Origin: Spirochaetes bacterium GWF1_51_8
GTDB taxonomy: Bacteria; Spirochaetota; Brevinematia; Brevinematales; GWF1-51-8
Length of the DNA: 45,602 nt
Direction of reading: 5' to 3'
Assembly: GCA_001829415.1 (NCBI GenBank)
Contig: MIBE01000010.1
Span: 139,223-184,824 of the forward strand
Made by a program: the position numbers and the translations under genes. The first letter of the stretch is position 1. The number at the start of each line of letters is the position of its first letter. This document shows, one piece after another, positions 35,945 to 42,417 of this stretch. The notes under the pieces are model-generated. The model was not told the DNA's origin and did not search any database. It saw only the letters and a list, made by a program, of their open reading frames with translations.

Positions 35945-35971
35945 AAGGCGTCCCGGGAGGGCGCCTTTTCT
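35945..35971 (+). terminator. Rho-independent terminator of tRNA-Thr
   Basis: AAGGCG (35945-35950) pairs with CGCCTT (35962-35967); the inner CCC/GGG pairs extend the stem. CCTTTTCT follows. It lies 10 nt after the tRNA 3' end. Confidence 0.75.
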
Positions 35972-36069
35972 ATTTGCATAGTTCATAAGCTGAATCCCGC
36001 CGAAACCGCTTCGATCAAATATAATGCGCCACGAAAAATGCAAGATGAATTAAGGTAAAAAAGCTATCC

Positions 36070-36434
36070 ATGATAGATTTAAAGATGAGAAGAGCCGCAG
36101 TAGTATGAGGAACAGTTATTCGGCGGATTTCAAGTCCTGGATGGCGTTTTTAGCGATCAACGGTGAAGAGGCGTTGGAAATCTTCCGGGGAAACCCGAAG
36201 GGTATCGTGTTTATTCTCTTGGACCTTGTGATGCCGAAGATGGACGGCGGGGAAACGTTCCGCGAGCTGAAGAAGATCGATCCCGATGTGCGGGTGATCA
36301 TGTCGAGCGGACACAGCGACCGGGATATCTCATCGAGATTCGCCGGAAAAGGGCTCGCGGGCTTCATTCAGAAACCCTACTCGATGAAGGAGTTGATTGA
36401 GAAAACTCGTGAAGTATTTACAGGGGATGAATAG
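36070..36434 (+). pseudogene. Decayed receiver-domain (response regulator) gene
   Basis: The frame open from 36105 encodes the C-terminal two thirds of a receiver: NGEEALEIF, phospho-acceptor Asp in LLDLVMPKMDGG, MSSGHSD and the Lys in FIQKPYS. The first strand with the acidic pair is missing from it. Related pieces lie in other frames: MRRAAVV just before a TGA at 36106-36108, and GTVIRRISSPGWRF before a TAG at 36151-36153. Adding one T to the run at 36147-36151 would join GWRF to LAINGEEAL, which restores a normal receiver N-terminus. At least two frame disruptions therefore separate the parts, and the open frame has no ribosome-binding site. It is probably a relic; no kinase gene remains next to it. 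The preceding 98 nt (35972-36069) show nothing recognisable. Confidence 0.65.
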
Positions 36435-36442
36435 GACGAAAT

Positions 36443-36472
36443 TTGAAAAACCGGGCGATACCGGTATATACT
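36443..36472 (+). promoter_or_regulatory. Putative promoter for the beta-helix lipoprotein gene
   Basis: TTGAAA (36443-36448), an 18-nt spacer and TATACT (36467-36472) lie 31 nt before the ATG at 36504, which has GAGG nearby. Confidence 0.5.
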
Positions 36473-36503
36473 ATATCTATCTGATGAATAGAGCGAGGAA
36501 AAT

Positions 36504-37901
36504 ATGGCCCGTTTTCTTACGATGATCGGATTGTGTTTTTTACTTACCGCCGCGTGCGGGAACAAACCTGTGAGCGGGAATTATCCCGTCCCCGACGACT
36601 ATCCCGCGGTCACGAATACCGGGACGACCTATTATGTGGACAGTTCCGCCGGGAGCGATACCAATAACGGCCTTGCTCCGGAGACGGCATGGAAGACCGC
36701 CGCGAAGGTGAATGCCGCCGTATTCGGCGCGGGAGACCGGATTCTTTTCGCGAAGGGCGGTATATGGCGCGAACGGATCATTCCGCAGAGCGGGACGAAG
36801 GACGGCTGGCTTTACTATGGCGCATACGGCGCGGGGGCGAAACCGCTCTTCCTCGGCTCTGTCGAAATGAACGATTCCGGCAGTTGGCAGTTGATCAGTA
36901 ATCAAATCTGGAAATGGAATGCCGCCTTGTCCGAAGACGCGGGCAACCTGATTTTCAATAGCGAAGCGTCGGCGGGGGTGAAGAAATGGACGTATGCGTC
37001 GATGTCCGCGCAGGGTGACTTCTACTACGAGAAGGGCGGCGGATGGCTCTATCTGGTCTCGGCGTCGAATCCCGCTCTCTTCTACACCGATATCGAATGC
37101 GCTCTCGGACAGCATATGATCTATCGTCCTAATCCTACCTATCCGCATATGGGTGCGCACGGCATCTCCAACGTCATCTTCGACGGCCTGGCGTTCAGCT
37201 ACGGCGGGGCGGGCGCGTTGAGATTCCAGGGGGTACACCATATCCGGATCGCGGACTGCGATATTATGTGGATGGGCGGGGCGGAAGTGGACGGCCAGCC
37301 CCAGACCCGTTACGGCAACGGGATCGATTTTTTCGGGATCGCTTATTACTGTCAGGCTTACCGGAACAAAATCTCCTATATGTACGACTCGGGGATATCC
37401 TACCAGTCGATCAATAGTCCCGCCGCGGGCGTAGGGCTTGTGTTCGCGAGCAATATCATCTCGAACTGCGGGTACGCCGGGTACGAGCTCTGGCTGACAA
37501 CCCCCGACGGCGAGATGAACGGTGTCAGTTTTTACGGCAACACGATTGTTCATACCGGCGGCGGGTGGGGCGGAAAGGCCGAACAGAGAAAACCCGGCGC
37601 AAACTGGGGTTTTGCCATCCTCTTAGACAGCACACCCTGCCCGGCGAATAATATCTCGATCACCGGGAATTCGGTTTACGGGACGAACACGGCGATCTAC
37701 GCGCTCAGCGTGTATTTCAACGATTACCCCTCGATAACGGTCGGTTCGAATTTCTACTACGGATATCCCGGCGAGACGCTCTTTGTGAAGTTCCAGCCGT
37801 CGGGCGGGACAGCGACCGTATTGACACAGTTCGCTATCGAGCAGACGAACGAATATAAGAACTACACCGGTAAAGACGCGGATTCGGTTTTCAGTTTTTA
37901 A
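36504..37901 (+). CDS. Right-handed beta-helix (pectate-lyase-like) lipoprotein
   Basis: The 465-residue protein begins with a lipoprotein signal peptide (MARFLTMIGLCFLLTAACGN; lipobox TAAC). The mature N-terminus has the motif TYYVDSSAGSDTNNGLAPET followed by AWKTAAKVN, a DUF1565-type entry into the parallel beta-helix fold. Later rungs show the typical short strand repeats (ISNVIFDGLAFSYGG, VHHIRIADCDIMWMGG, NISITGNSVYG). Proteins of this type bind or cleave polysaccharides outside the cytoplasm. I cannot point to catalytic residues, so it may only bind glycans. It stands alone with its own promoter. Confidence 0.82.
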   Translation: MARFLTMIGLCFLLTAACGNKPVSGNYPVPDDYPAVTNTGTTYYVDSSAGSDTNNGLAPETAWKTAAKVNAAVFGAGDRILFAKGGIWRERIIPQSGTKDGWLYYGAYGAGAKPLFLGSVEMNDSGSWQLISNQIWKWNAALSEDAGNLIFNSEASAGVKKWTYASMSAQGDFYYEKGGGWLYLVSASNPALFYTDIECALGQHMIYRPNPTYPHMGAHGISNVIFDGLAFSYGGAGALRFQGVHHIRIADCDIMWMGGAEVDGQPQTRYGNGIDFFGIAYYCQAYRNKISYMYDSGISYQSINSPAAGVGLVFASNIISNCGYAGYELWLTTPDGEMNGVSFYGNTIVHTGGGWGGKAEQRKPGANWGFAILLDSTPCPANNISITGNSVYGTNTAIYALSVYFNDYPSITVGSNFYYGYPGETLFVKFQPSGGTATVLTQFAIEQTNEYKNYTGKDADSVFSF

Positions 37902-37910
37902 TCCGGCGAT

Positions 37911-37939
37911 TTGACAGGCGGCGGAATGAGTTATACAAT
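37911..37939 (+). promoter_or_regulatory. Strong promoter ahead of a 260-nt structured leader
   Basis: TTGACA (37911-37916), a 17-nt spacer and TACAAT (37934-37939) form a near-consensus promoter 10 nt after the lipoprotein stop. The start would be about 37946, at the first hairpin of the repeat element, 265 nt before the metallopeptidase-like gene at 38211. Confidence 0.75.
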
Positions 37940-37943
37940 AAGG

Positions 37944-38053
37944 GTGGTTCTAAAAACCATTAACATCTATAACATTAATAATGATATATCTTTAAACTAC
38001 GCCCAATGGTCACTTTCTTGCCGCCGAGAATCGGCGGTTATTAGAAGTGCCCA
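37944..38053 (+). repeat. Structured element (short hairpin plus long hairpin), copy 2
   Basis: GGTT (37947-37950) pairs with AACC around a CTAAA loop, and CATTAAC follows. Then TGGTCACTTT (from 38008) pairs imperfectly with AGAAGTGCCCA (to 38053) around a perfect inner stem CCGCCGA/TCGGCGG. The order of parts matches 15057-15206. Since a strong promoter lies directly upstream, it would be transcribed as the 5' part of a leader or as a small RNA. The gap 37902-38210 otherwise holds only the short reading frame at 38071. Confidence 0.5.
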
Positions 38054-38070
38054 TAAGAAGAAAGGGAAAT

Positions 38071-38190
38071 GTGAAACAAGGGATTATCCTAACCGGGGTA
38101 CTGCCCGCCACCCTATCCTGTCCGTTGGGGGCGGGAAACGAGGACGTATGGATGCATAAGTTCGACACATGGGGCGATCCAGTCTGGTAA
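38071..38190 (+). CDS. Possible small exported peptide (39 residues)
   Basis: A GTG at 38071 with AAAGG about 6 nt upstream opens a 39-codon frame: a short hydrophobic segment (VKQGIILTGVLPATLSCPLG) and a polar tail ending WGDPVW. It reads like a signal peptide cut short and could be a leader peptide, a small exported peptide or the remnant of an older gene. It lies 20 nt before the metallopeptidase-like gene. Nothing beyond the frame and ribosome-binding site supports it. Confidence 0.25.
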   Translation: MKQGIILTGVLPATLSCPLGAGNEDVWMHKFDTWGDPVW

Positions 38191-38210
38191 ATAGATTTTC
38201 GGAGGGCGAT

Positions 38211-39536
38211 ATGAAGAAGAGACTTTTCCTGATAATGTTATTTTCCGTCCTGTATTTTTCCCCGGGTTCGGCAATCTACTCTGAGGACCCGAAGGGGCTG
38301 ATCAAAGAGGGGAGCGTAGCGGAGACGAAGGGCGCGAAGCCCGACGACCCCGGTCTTAAGCCTTATCCCGAAGACATCGTCTATTACGGGATCAGCGACA
38401 CAGGCGGCCTGAAGAACCTCGTGCTGATCCAGCCGCTCGATAAGGAAATGCCGTCGTCGGTGTTCCAGACATTGAAAGACAAGAAGAAGTATTCCTACCT
38501 GATCGACGAAATTAAAAATAACAAAACGATCCAGCAGACATTCGACTGCTTCGCTTATTCCGCGCAGATATCCAAGAAGCCGAACAAAAAGGTGTTCCTC
38601 GCCCTCTGCGAGGAGAAGTCGCCGTATATGGGCGTGCCGTTTGTCCAGCACTTCAAGGGAAAGTATTCGTTCAAGCTCGACGGTAAGAAAGGGCAGGGCT
38701 CGATCTATTTCCAGCCGGTCAACGAGGAATACGGCGATAAGGAAGCGGTGAAGACCGGCGCTTTCCAGACCGGGTTTATCCATGAGACCGCGCACATCAT
38801 CCTCGCCAATCTCGTGCCGGACTATCCCGAACGGGCAGTTCAGTCCGAGGGTGTGTCGTCGGTGACCGATCCCAACGTCGCTTTCGACGAGGGATTCGCC
38901 GAACTCTTCGAGATTTTCTTTATGACGCGGATGCCGCAGTACAAGAGCGGGAAGTTTCTCGAAAATATCCCGTTCTGGCACCAGATAGAGTTCAATTATT
39001 TCCGGGGCTACGGCGTGGAGAACAACCTGTTCGTTTGGGATGAATGGGGCAGTAAAACCCTCCAAAAGCTCGAGAAGGACGGGGTGAAGCTGCTGCTCAA
39101 GGGCAAATTGATCCCGATGAAGAAGCTCCGCAGTATGGATGACATGCTCGCCTGCGAGGGCGTGGTCGTCCGGATTCTGTTGGATACGGTCAAGGCTATC
39201 GCCGAGAAGGACGCGAATAAGAAGATCGACCTCCAGACATTCGGCGACTGGAACGGCGTCCTGAAACCGGCGTTCTTTAAGTTGATGGACGTGATCGCGG
39301 AGAACGAGGTTACGAGCATCCAGGAACTCTGGTATGCGGTGTCGGATTCGCCCGATATGAAGAAGTACAAGTTCGATATCTGGCGCGTGTTCCTCGAAGA
39401 CTCGTATTATGCGTTCGGCTCAACGGACTATGCCTTGATGTATCAAAAGTACGCGAATAAAAAGATCACCCAAAAGGAATACAAAGCATGGAAAGATAAG
39501 GTTTTCAAGGACAGCCTGACCGGGACGATAGACTGA
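38211..39536 (+). CDS. Exported gluzincin-like metallopeptidase (HExxH)
   Basis: The start at 38211 (441 residues) follows GGAGGG and gives a signal peptide (MKKRLFLIMLFSVLYFSPGSA); an upstream in-frame ATG at 38169 is less likely. The key motif is GFIHETAHIILANL with H191-E192-xx-H195, and DEGFAELFE (226-234) supplies the acidic third ligand spacing seen in gluzincin metallopeptidases. Two Trp-rich helical stretches (FWHQIEFNYFRGYGVENNLF; LQTFGDWNGVLKPAFF) follow. No known family name comes to mind, so I call it only a putative zinc peptidase acting outside the cytoplasm. The substrate is unknown. The 260-nt structured leader upstream suggests regulated expression. Confidence 0.7.
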   Translation: MKKRLFLIMLFSVLYFSPGSAIYSEDPKGLIKEGSVAETKGAKPDDPGLKPYPEDIVYYGISDTGGLKNLVLIQPLDKEMPSSVFQTLKDKKKYSYLIDEIKNNKTIQQTFDCFAYSAQISKKPNKKVFLALCEEKSPYMGVPFVQHFKGKYSFKLDGKKGQGSIYFQPVNEEYGDKEAVKTGAFQTGFIHETAHIILANLVPDYPERAVQSEGVSSVTDPNVAFDEGFAELFEIFFMTRMPQYKSGKFLENIPFWHQIEFNYFRGYGVENNLFVWDEWGSKTLQKLEKDGVKLLLKGKLIPMKKLRSMDDMLACEGVVVRILLDTVKAIAEKDANKKIDLQTFGDWNGVLKPAFFKLMDVIAENEVTSIQELWYAVSDSPDMKKYKFDIWRVFLEDSYYAFGSTDYALMYQKYANKKITQKEYKAWKDKVFKDSLTGTID

Positions 39537-39564
39537 TAAAAAAGGAAATAGTATAGTTTTTTAT
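39536..39564. terminator. Possible bidirectional A/T-stem terminator between convergent genes
   Basis: ATAAAAAA (39536-39543) and TTTTTTAT (39557-39564) form an 8-bp A/T-only inverted repeat between two convergent genes. The stem is weak, so the call is tentative. Confidence 0.35.
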
Positions 39565-39570
39565 TAAGTC

Positions 39571-40776
39571 CTATGAACTTTTTACCGTACTCATATAAAT
39601 ATACATTACTATCATTTTATTATTAAAAGCATATTCCCCGCGTATACTTCCTTCTTTTAATACATTGAGTTTTTTCATCTTTTGCAGGAAATTATGGAAT
39701 GTCTTTTTTTCGGGTTCGGTTAGCAGTTTTTCGATATCGGATTTTATAAAAAAAACAAATTCTGCCGAAGATACTAATTCTTTCGTGAGTTTTTTTAAAA
39801 TCGATTGGTAATTCTTACTTTTTAACGCATCGAAAACTTGAGAATCAATAAATTTCCGTCCGAATTCATTTGCTGCATTAACAACTCCCAACAATACATC
39901 ATCTTCGGAAATAGAATTATCCTTGTCGATCCAAAAGACATTATCCCCGATGATATGCATAAGTTTAGGATAACCGCCGGAGTAGTATGTAAGCATAGAC
40001 AAAGCTTTTTTATCAATTGAAATACCCACTGACTTAAAAGCATTGATGTAAAATGTTTCAACTTCATTCGACTCCATCGGGTTTACTTCAATGATATCGA
40101 AAATACGTTCTATCGGTTGGTGAATATGGATCAATTGTTTTCGGCGTTCTTCAATTCCGCATAAGATTAATAAAATAGGTAGAGGATTCAGACTAATTGC
40201 ATTTTCATCGACAAATGACTTAATAAAATAAGCGAAATCTGGATTATTTGCTATGCCATTTATCTCATCCAAGATGAGCAATATCCCGTTGAAATTATCA
40301 TTTCCTGAAGAAAGGCGTTTAAATAAATCCACTAAAAACGGAAGAATGTTCTTTGAAATCTGCTCGCTGTCTTCCTTCAGCTTATCCAAATGTATTTTTA
40401 TCCCGAACAATTCCTGTTCACCGATATATTTTGCGAGCATATCGCGCACTTTTCCCAAAGCATTTTTTTTATAGCCTGATTTTATAATCGAATCCCCCAA
40501 TTTAACCGAAAGGTCGTTGAGATTATTGACTCCGCCGCAAAGAAGATGGATACCGAATAGCTTAAATTTTTCTTCTGAAATAAATCTAATATAATTTGCG
40601 AGGGATGTTTTACCAATACCATATTCTCCGGAAATAAAAACCGATTGAGGTTTACCATGAGAAACCTGATTAATGACTCGTTCCATTTTTACAATAATTT
40701 CAGTTCTTCCGCTAAAATATTCAATCGGGACAGGTTGTCCAGGATAAAATGGGCTTCTGCTTTTTTCCGGTATCAT
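39571..40776 (-). CDS. AT-rich AAA ATPase (Orc1/Cdc6-like family) of unknown role
   Basis: The 401-residue protein begins with PFYPGQPVPIEYFSGRTEII, the entry seen in stand-alone AAA ATPases of archaeal and bacterial type. Walker A is GEYGIGKTS (about 50-58) and Walker B is ILLILDEI; a sensor-like ILLILCGIEERRKQ follows. The C-terminus (about 300-395) looks like a winged-helix region (FVFFIKSDIEKLLTEPEKKT). It is clearly richer in A+T than its neighbours: 60-nt samples at 39961 and 40321 contain 21 and 22 G+C, against 31 at 42541. This suggests recent transfer. Such orphan ATPases occur near mobile or defence genes, but no partner gene is visible here. AGGATGATTGA precedes the ATG. Confidence 0.75.
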   Translation of the reverse strand: MIPEKSRSPFYPGQPVPIEYFSGRTEIIVKMERVINQVSHGKPQSVFISGEYGIGKTSLANYIRFISEEKFKLFGIHLLCGGVNNLNDLSVKLGDSIIKSGYKKNALGKVRDMLAKYIGEQELFGIKIHLDKLKEDSEQISKNILPFLVDLFKRLSSGNDNFNGILLILDEINGIANNPDFAYFIKSFVDENAISLNPLPILLILCGIEERRKQLIHIHQPIERIFDIIEVNPMESNEVETFYINAFKSVGISIDKKALSMLTYYSGGYPKLMHIIGDNVFWIDKDNSISEDDVLLGVVNAANEFGRKFIDSQVFDALKSKNYQSILKKLTKELVSSAEFVFFIKSDIEKLLTEPEKKTFHNFLQKMKKLNVLKEGSIRGEYAFNNKMIVMYIYMSTVKSS

Positions 40777-40826
40777 TCAATCATCCTAAATATTATTATT
40801 AAGTATAATGAATCAGAATATTAAAA

Positions 40827-40857
40827 TCAAAAAAAGGAGAGCCGCGAGGCTCTCCTG
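40827..40857 (-). terminator. Rho-independent terminator of the flagellin-like gene
   Basis: AGGAGAGCC (40835-40843) and GGCTCTCCT (40848-40856) form a 9-bp stem with a 4-nt loop. Read on the minus strand it is followed by a run of Ts (40834-40829). It lies 6 nt after the stop of the gene ending at 40863. Confidence 0.85.
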
Positions 40858-40862
40858 ATCGT

Positions 40863-41777
40863 TTAGTTTTCGTTCCCTTTATGCTTCGCGAATTTTTCCG
40901 CCATGAGGAGCATCAGTTTTTCCGAGTCCTTCTGTGTCAGAACGCTCGGGGCTTTCAGTTCACCGGACATATTCTTTACGCCGGTGATCTTCTCATAACG
41001 CTTCAGTTCGTCGAACAGTTCGTTCAGTTCGAGCTGGATCTGCTGGCGGTCGACTGACGAATAGATTCCGTTAGCGCTCATCACGGCAAGGGTGAAGATG
41101 CGTGTCTCGATCTCGATATTCAATCCCGTCATCCCTTTGATGAACGCATCGTTGTAATTACCGGTTTGGATAACCGAGGCGAATTTTACGGCGAACTCGA
41201 CCCTCGACTGGTATGCGGCGATCTTCGCGGCCTCCATACACACCGCCTCGAGCAGAACGTCTACCAATCCGATGCCCATGTTCATATATTCGACATCGGG
41301 GCGAAGGCTTTTTGAAAGTTCGTCGAGGACTTTAAAACCGAAGTTTTTGGACTGGATCGTTATTTTATAGGTAGGTTCGGATGGACTGAGAGTCACGGGG
41401 TAAATATTGAAACTCTCTTTCGTCTCAGGATTGTAAAAAACGCACATCGCATTGAATTGAGCGTGTTCGAGGATGCGCAAGCAGTGGTCGAAAAGTTCCT
41501 GCATTTTGGTGATCATGATCTCCCGGTCGACTTTGTCGTAGATACCGTTCGCGCCCTTGACCATGATCTCGCGGATTCGCTGAAGGTTCTCGCGGAGATC
41601 GTTCAGGTATCCCTGCGCGGTCTGCAGCAGATATCCGGTGTTCTCGAGGTTCTTCACTATCTGCGGCATCGCCTCGGGCAGGATCGTCACCGCGGGCGAA
41701 CTCGCGAAAAGCGGAGCGGTAATCGCAATTGCCGCCATAAACAGCATGAACCACGTCGGCTGTACTTTTTCATTCAT
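40863..41777 (-). CDS. Sec-exported protein built of flagellin-like D1 segments
   Basis: The 304-residue protein starts with a signal peptide (about 1-27; MLFMAAIAITAPLFASS). Residues 48-110 match the flagellin N-terminal D1 helix pair: LLQTAQGYLND, LQRIREIMVKGANGIYDKVD and RILEHAQFNA, close to spirochaetal FlaB. Residues 164-204 (GLVDVLLEAVCMEAAKIAAY, then QSRVEF) match the flagellin C-terminal helix. Residues 221-268 are a second copy of the N-terminal motif (LAVMSANGIYSSVDRQQIQL). The flagellin D0 N-terminus is missing and a Sec signal replaces it; real flagellins are exported by the flagellar type III system without a signal peptide. The function is unknown: a periplasmic filament component, chaperone or decoy can be imagined. 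The ATG follows GGAGAAAGA. Confidence 0.7.
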   Translation of the reverse strand: MNEKVQPTWFMLFMAAIAITAPLFASSPAVTILPEAMPQIVKNLENTGYLLQTAQGYLNDLRENLQRIREIMVKGANGIYDKVDREIMITKMQELFDHCLRILEHAQFNAMCVFYNPETKESFNIYPVTLSPSEPTYKITIQSKNFGFKVLDELSKSLRPDVEYMNMGIGLVDVLLEAVCMEAAKIAAYQSRVEFAVKFASVIQTGNYNDAFIKGMTGLNIEIETRIFTLAVMSANGIYSSVDRQQIQLELNELFDELKRYEKITGVKNMSGELKAPSVLTQKDSEKLMLLMAEKFAKHKGNEN

Positions 41778-41864
41778 TTCTTTCTCCTATAGAGTGATAT
41801 TTGATTTTCGGAAGAAAGAATGATTCCATGAGGATGGGGGAAAATAAGGTGAGAAAAAGGCTTG

Positions 41865-42416
41865 TTAAACTCGGATAGTCTGTCGCCCTTTTAAACGGGT
41901 GACGGTAATCGTTTTTCTGGCTTCGAGGTCGAGTTTGATATTGGTACAATACCACGAGATCGAGCCGTCGAACTTTCCCGCGAGACGCTTTTCGATAAGT
42001 TCCATGAGTCCGCCAAATGTAATCTCGCCGGATTCGTGGAGTATCGCGAGGATTGCGTCTTTCATCATCTCGTATTTATCTTTATCGATATTGACACCCT
42101 TCTTGCCTTCCGGGTGTAGCGTTGTGATCTTTTCAGGCATGATATCCATTCCCTCAGAACTCTTTCCATCAGAAAGAGCTATATTCGATATTTCCGATTT
42201 CCGGCGATGAGTAAACTTTTTGACTTGCGCCTCGCGTTTTAAGGACGCGCTCCAGTCGGGCGTCTCCTCCCAGTAATGGAGCTCGACCGGCAGTCTCATC
42301 CTCGTATATTTCGATGCGCGGCCGGAGTTGTGTTCCGCGATGCGCCGTTCGAGGTCTTTCGTCGCGCCGGTATAGAACGTCCCGTCGGCGCATTTCAATA
42401 TATATACACAGAACAA
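41865..42416 (-). CDS. GIY-YIG nuclease-domain protein with DUF6958-like C-terminus
   Basis: A TTG start at 42416 is proposed: GGAGA lies about 6 nt upstream (GGAGATAAT) and the protein then begins directly with the domain, (M)FCVYILKCADGTFYTG. A longer frame from another TTG at 42443 would overlap PPK2 by 26 nt without a ribosome-binding site. The 183-residue product has the GIY-YIG core of the UvrC/YhbQ type (CVYILKC, TFYTGATKDLERRIAEHN, then a Glu in LKREAQVKKFTHRRK) at about 1-80. After a linker, residues about 118-183 (ILHESGEITFGGLMELIEKR, ISWYCTNIKLDLEARKTI) look like the winged-helix-type DUF6958 domain. It may act on DNA or RNA; the fusion itself is less usual. It starts one base after the PPK2 stop. 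Confidence 0.72.
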   Translation of the reverse strand: MFCVYILKCADGTFYTGATKDLERRIAEHNSGRASKYTRMRLPVELHYWEETPDWSASLKREAQVKKFTHRRKSEISNIALSDGKSSEGMDIMPEKITTLHPEGKKGVNIDKDKYEMMKDAILAILHESGEITFGGLMELIEKRLAGKFDGSISWYCTNIKLDLEARKTITVTRLKGRQTIRV

Positions 42417-42417
42417 A

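Noticed and set aside
37911-38159. 82-codon open frame on the plus strand
   Set aside because: Its start lies in the promoter -35 box and it reads through the hairpin element; the downstream gene and the promoter explain the region better.
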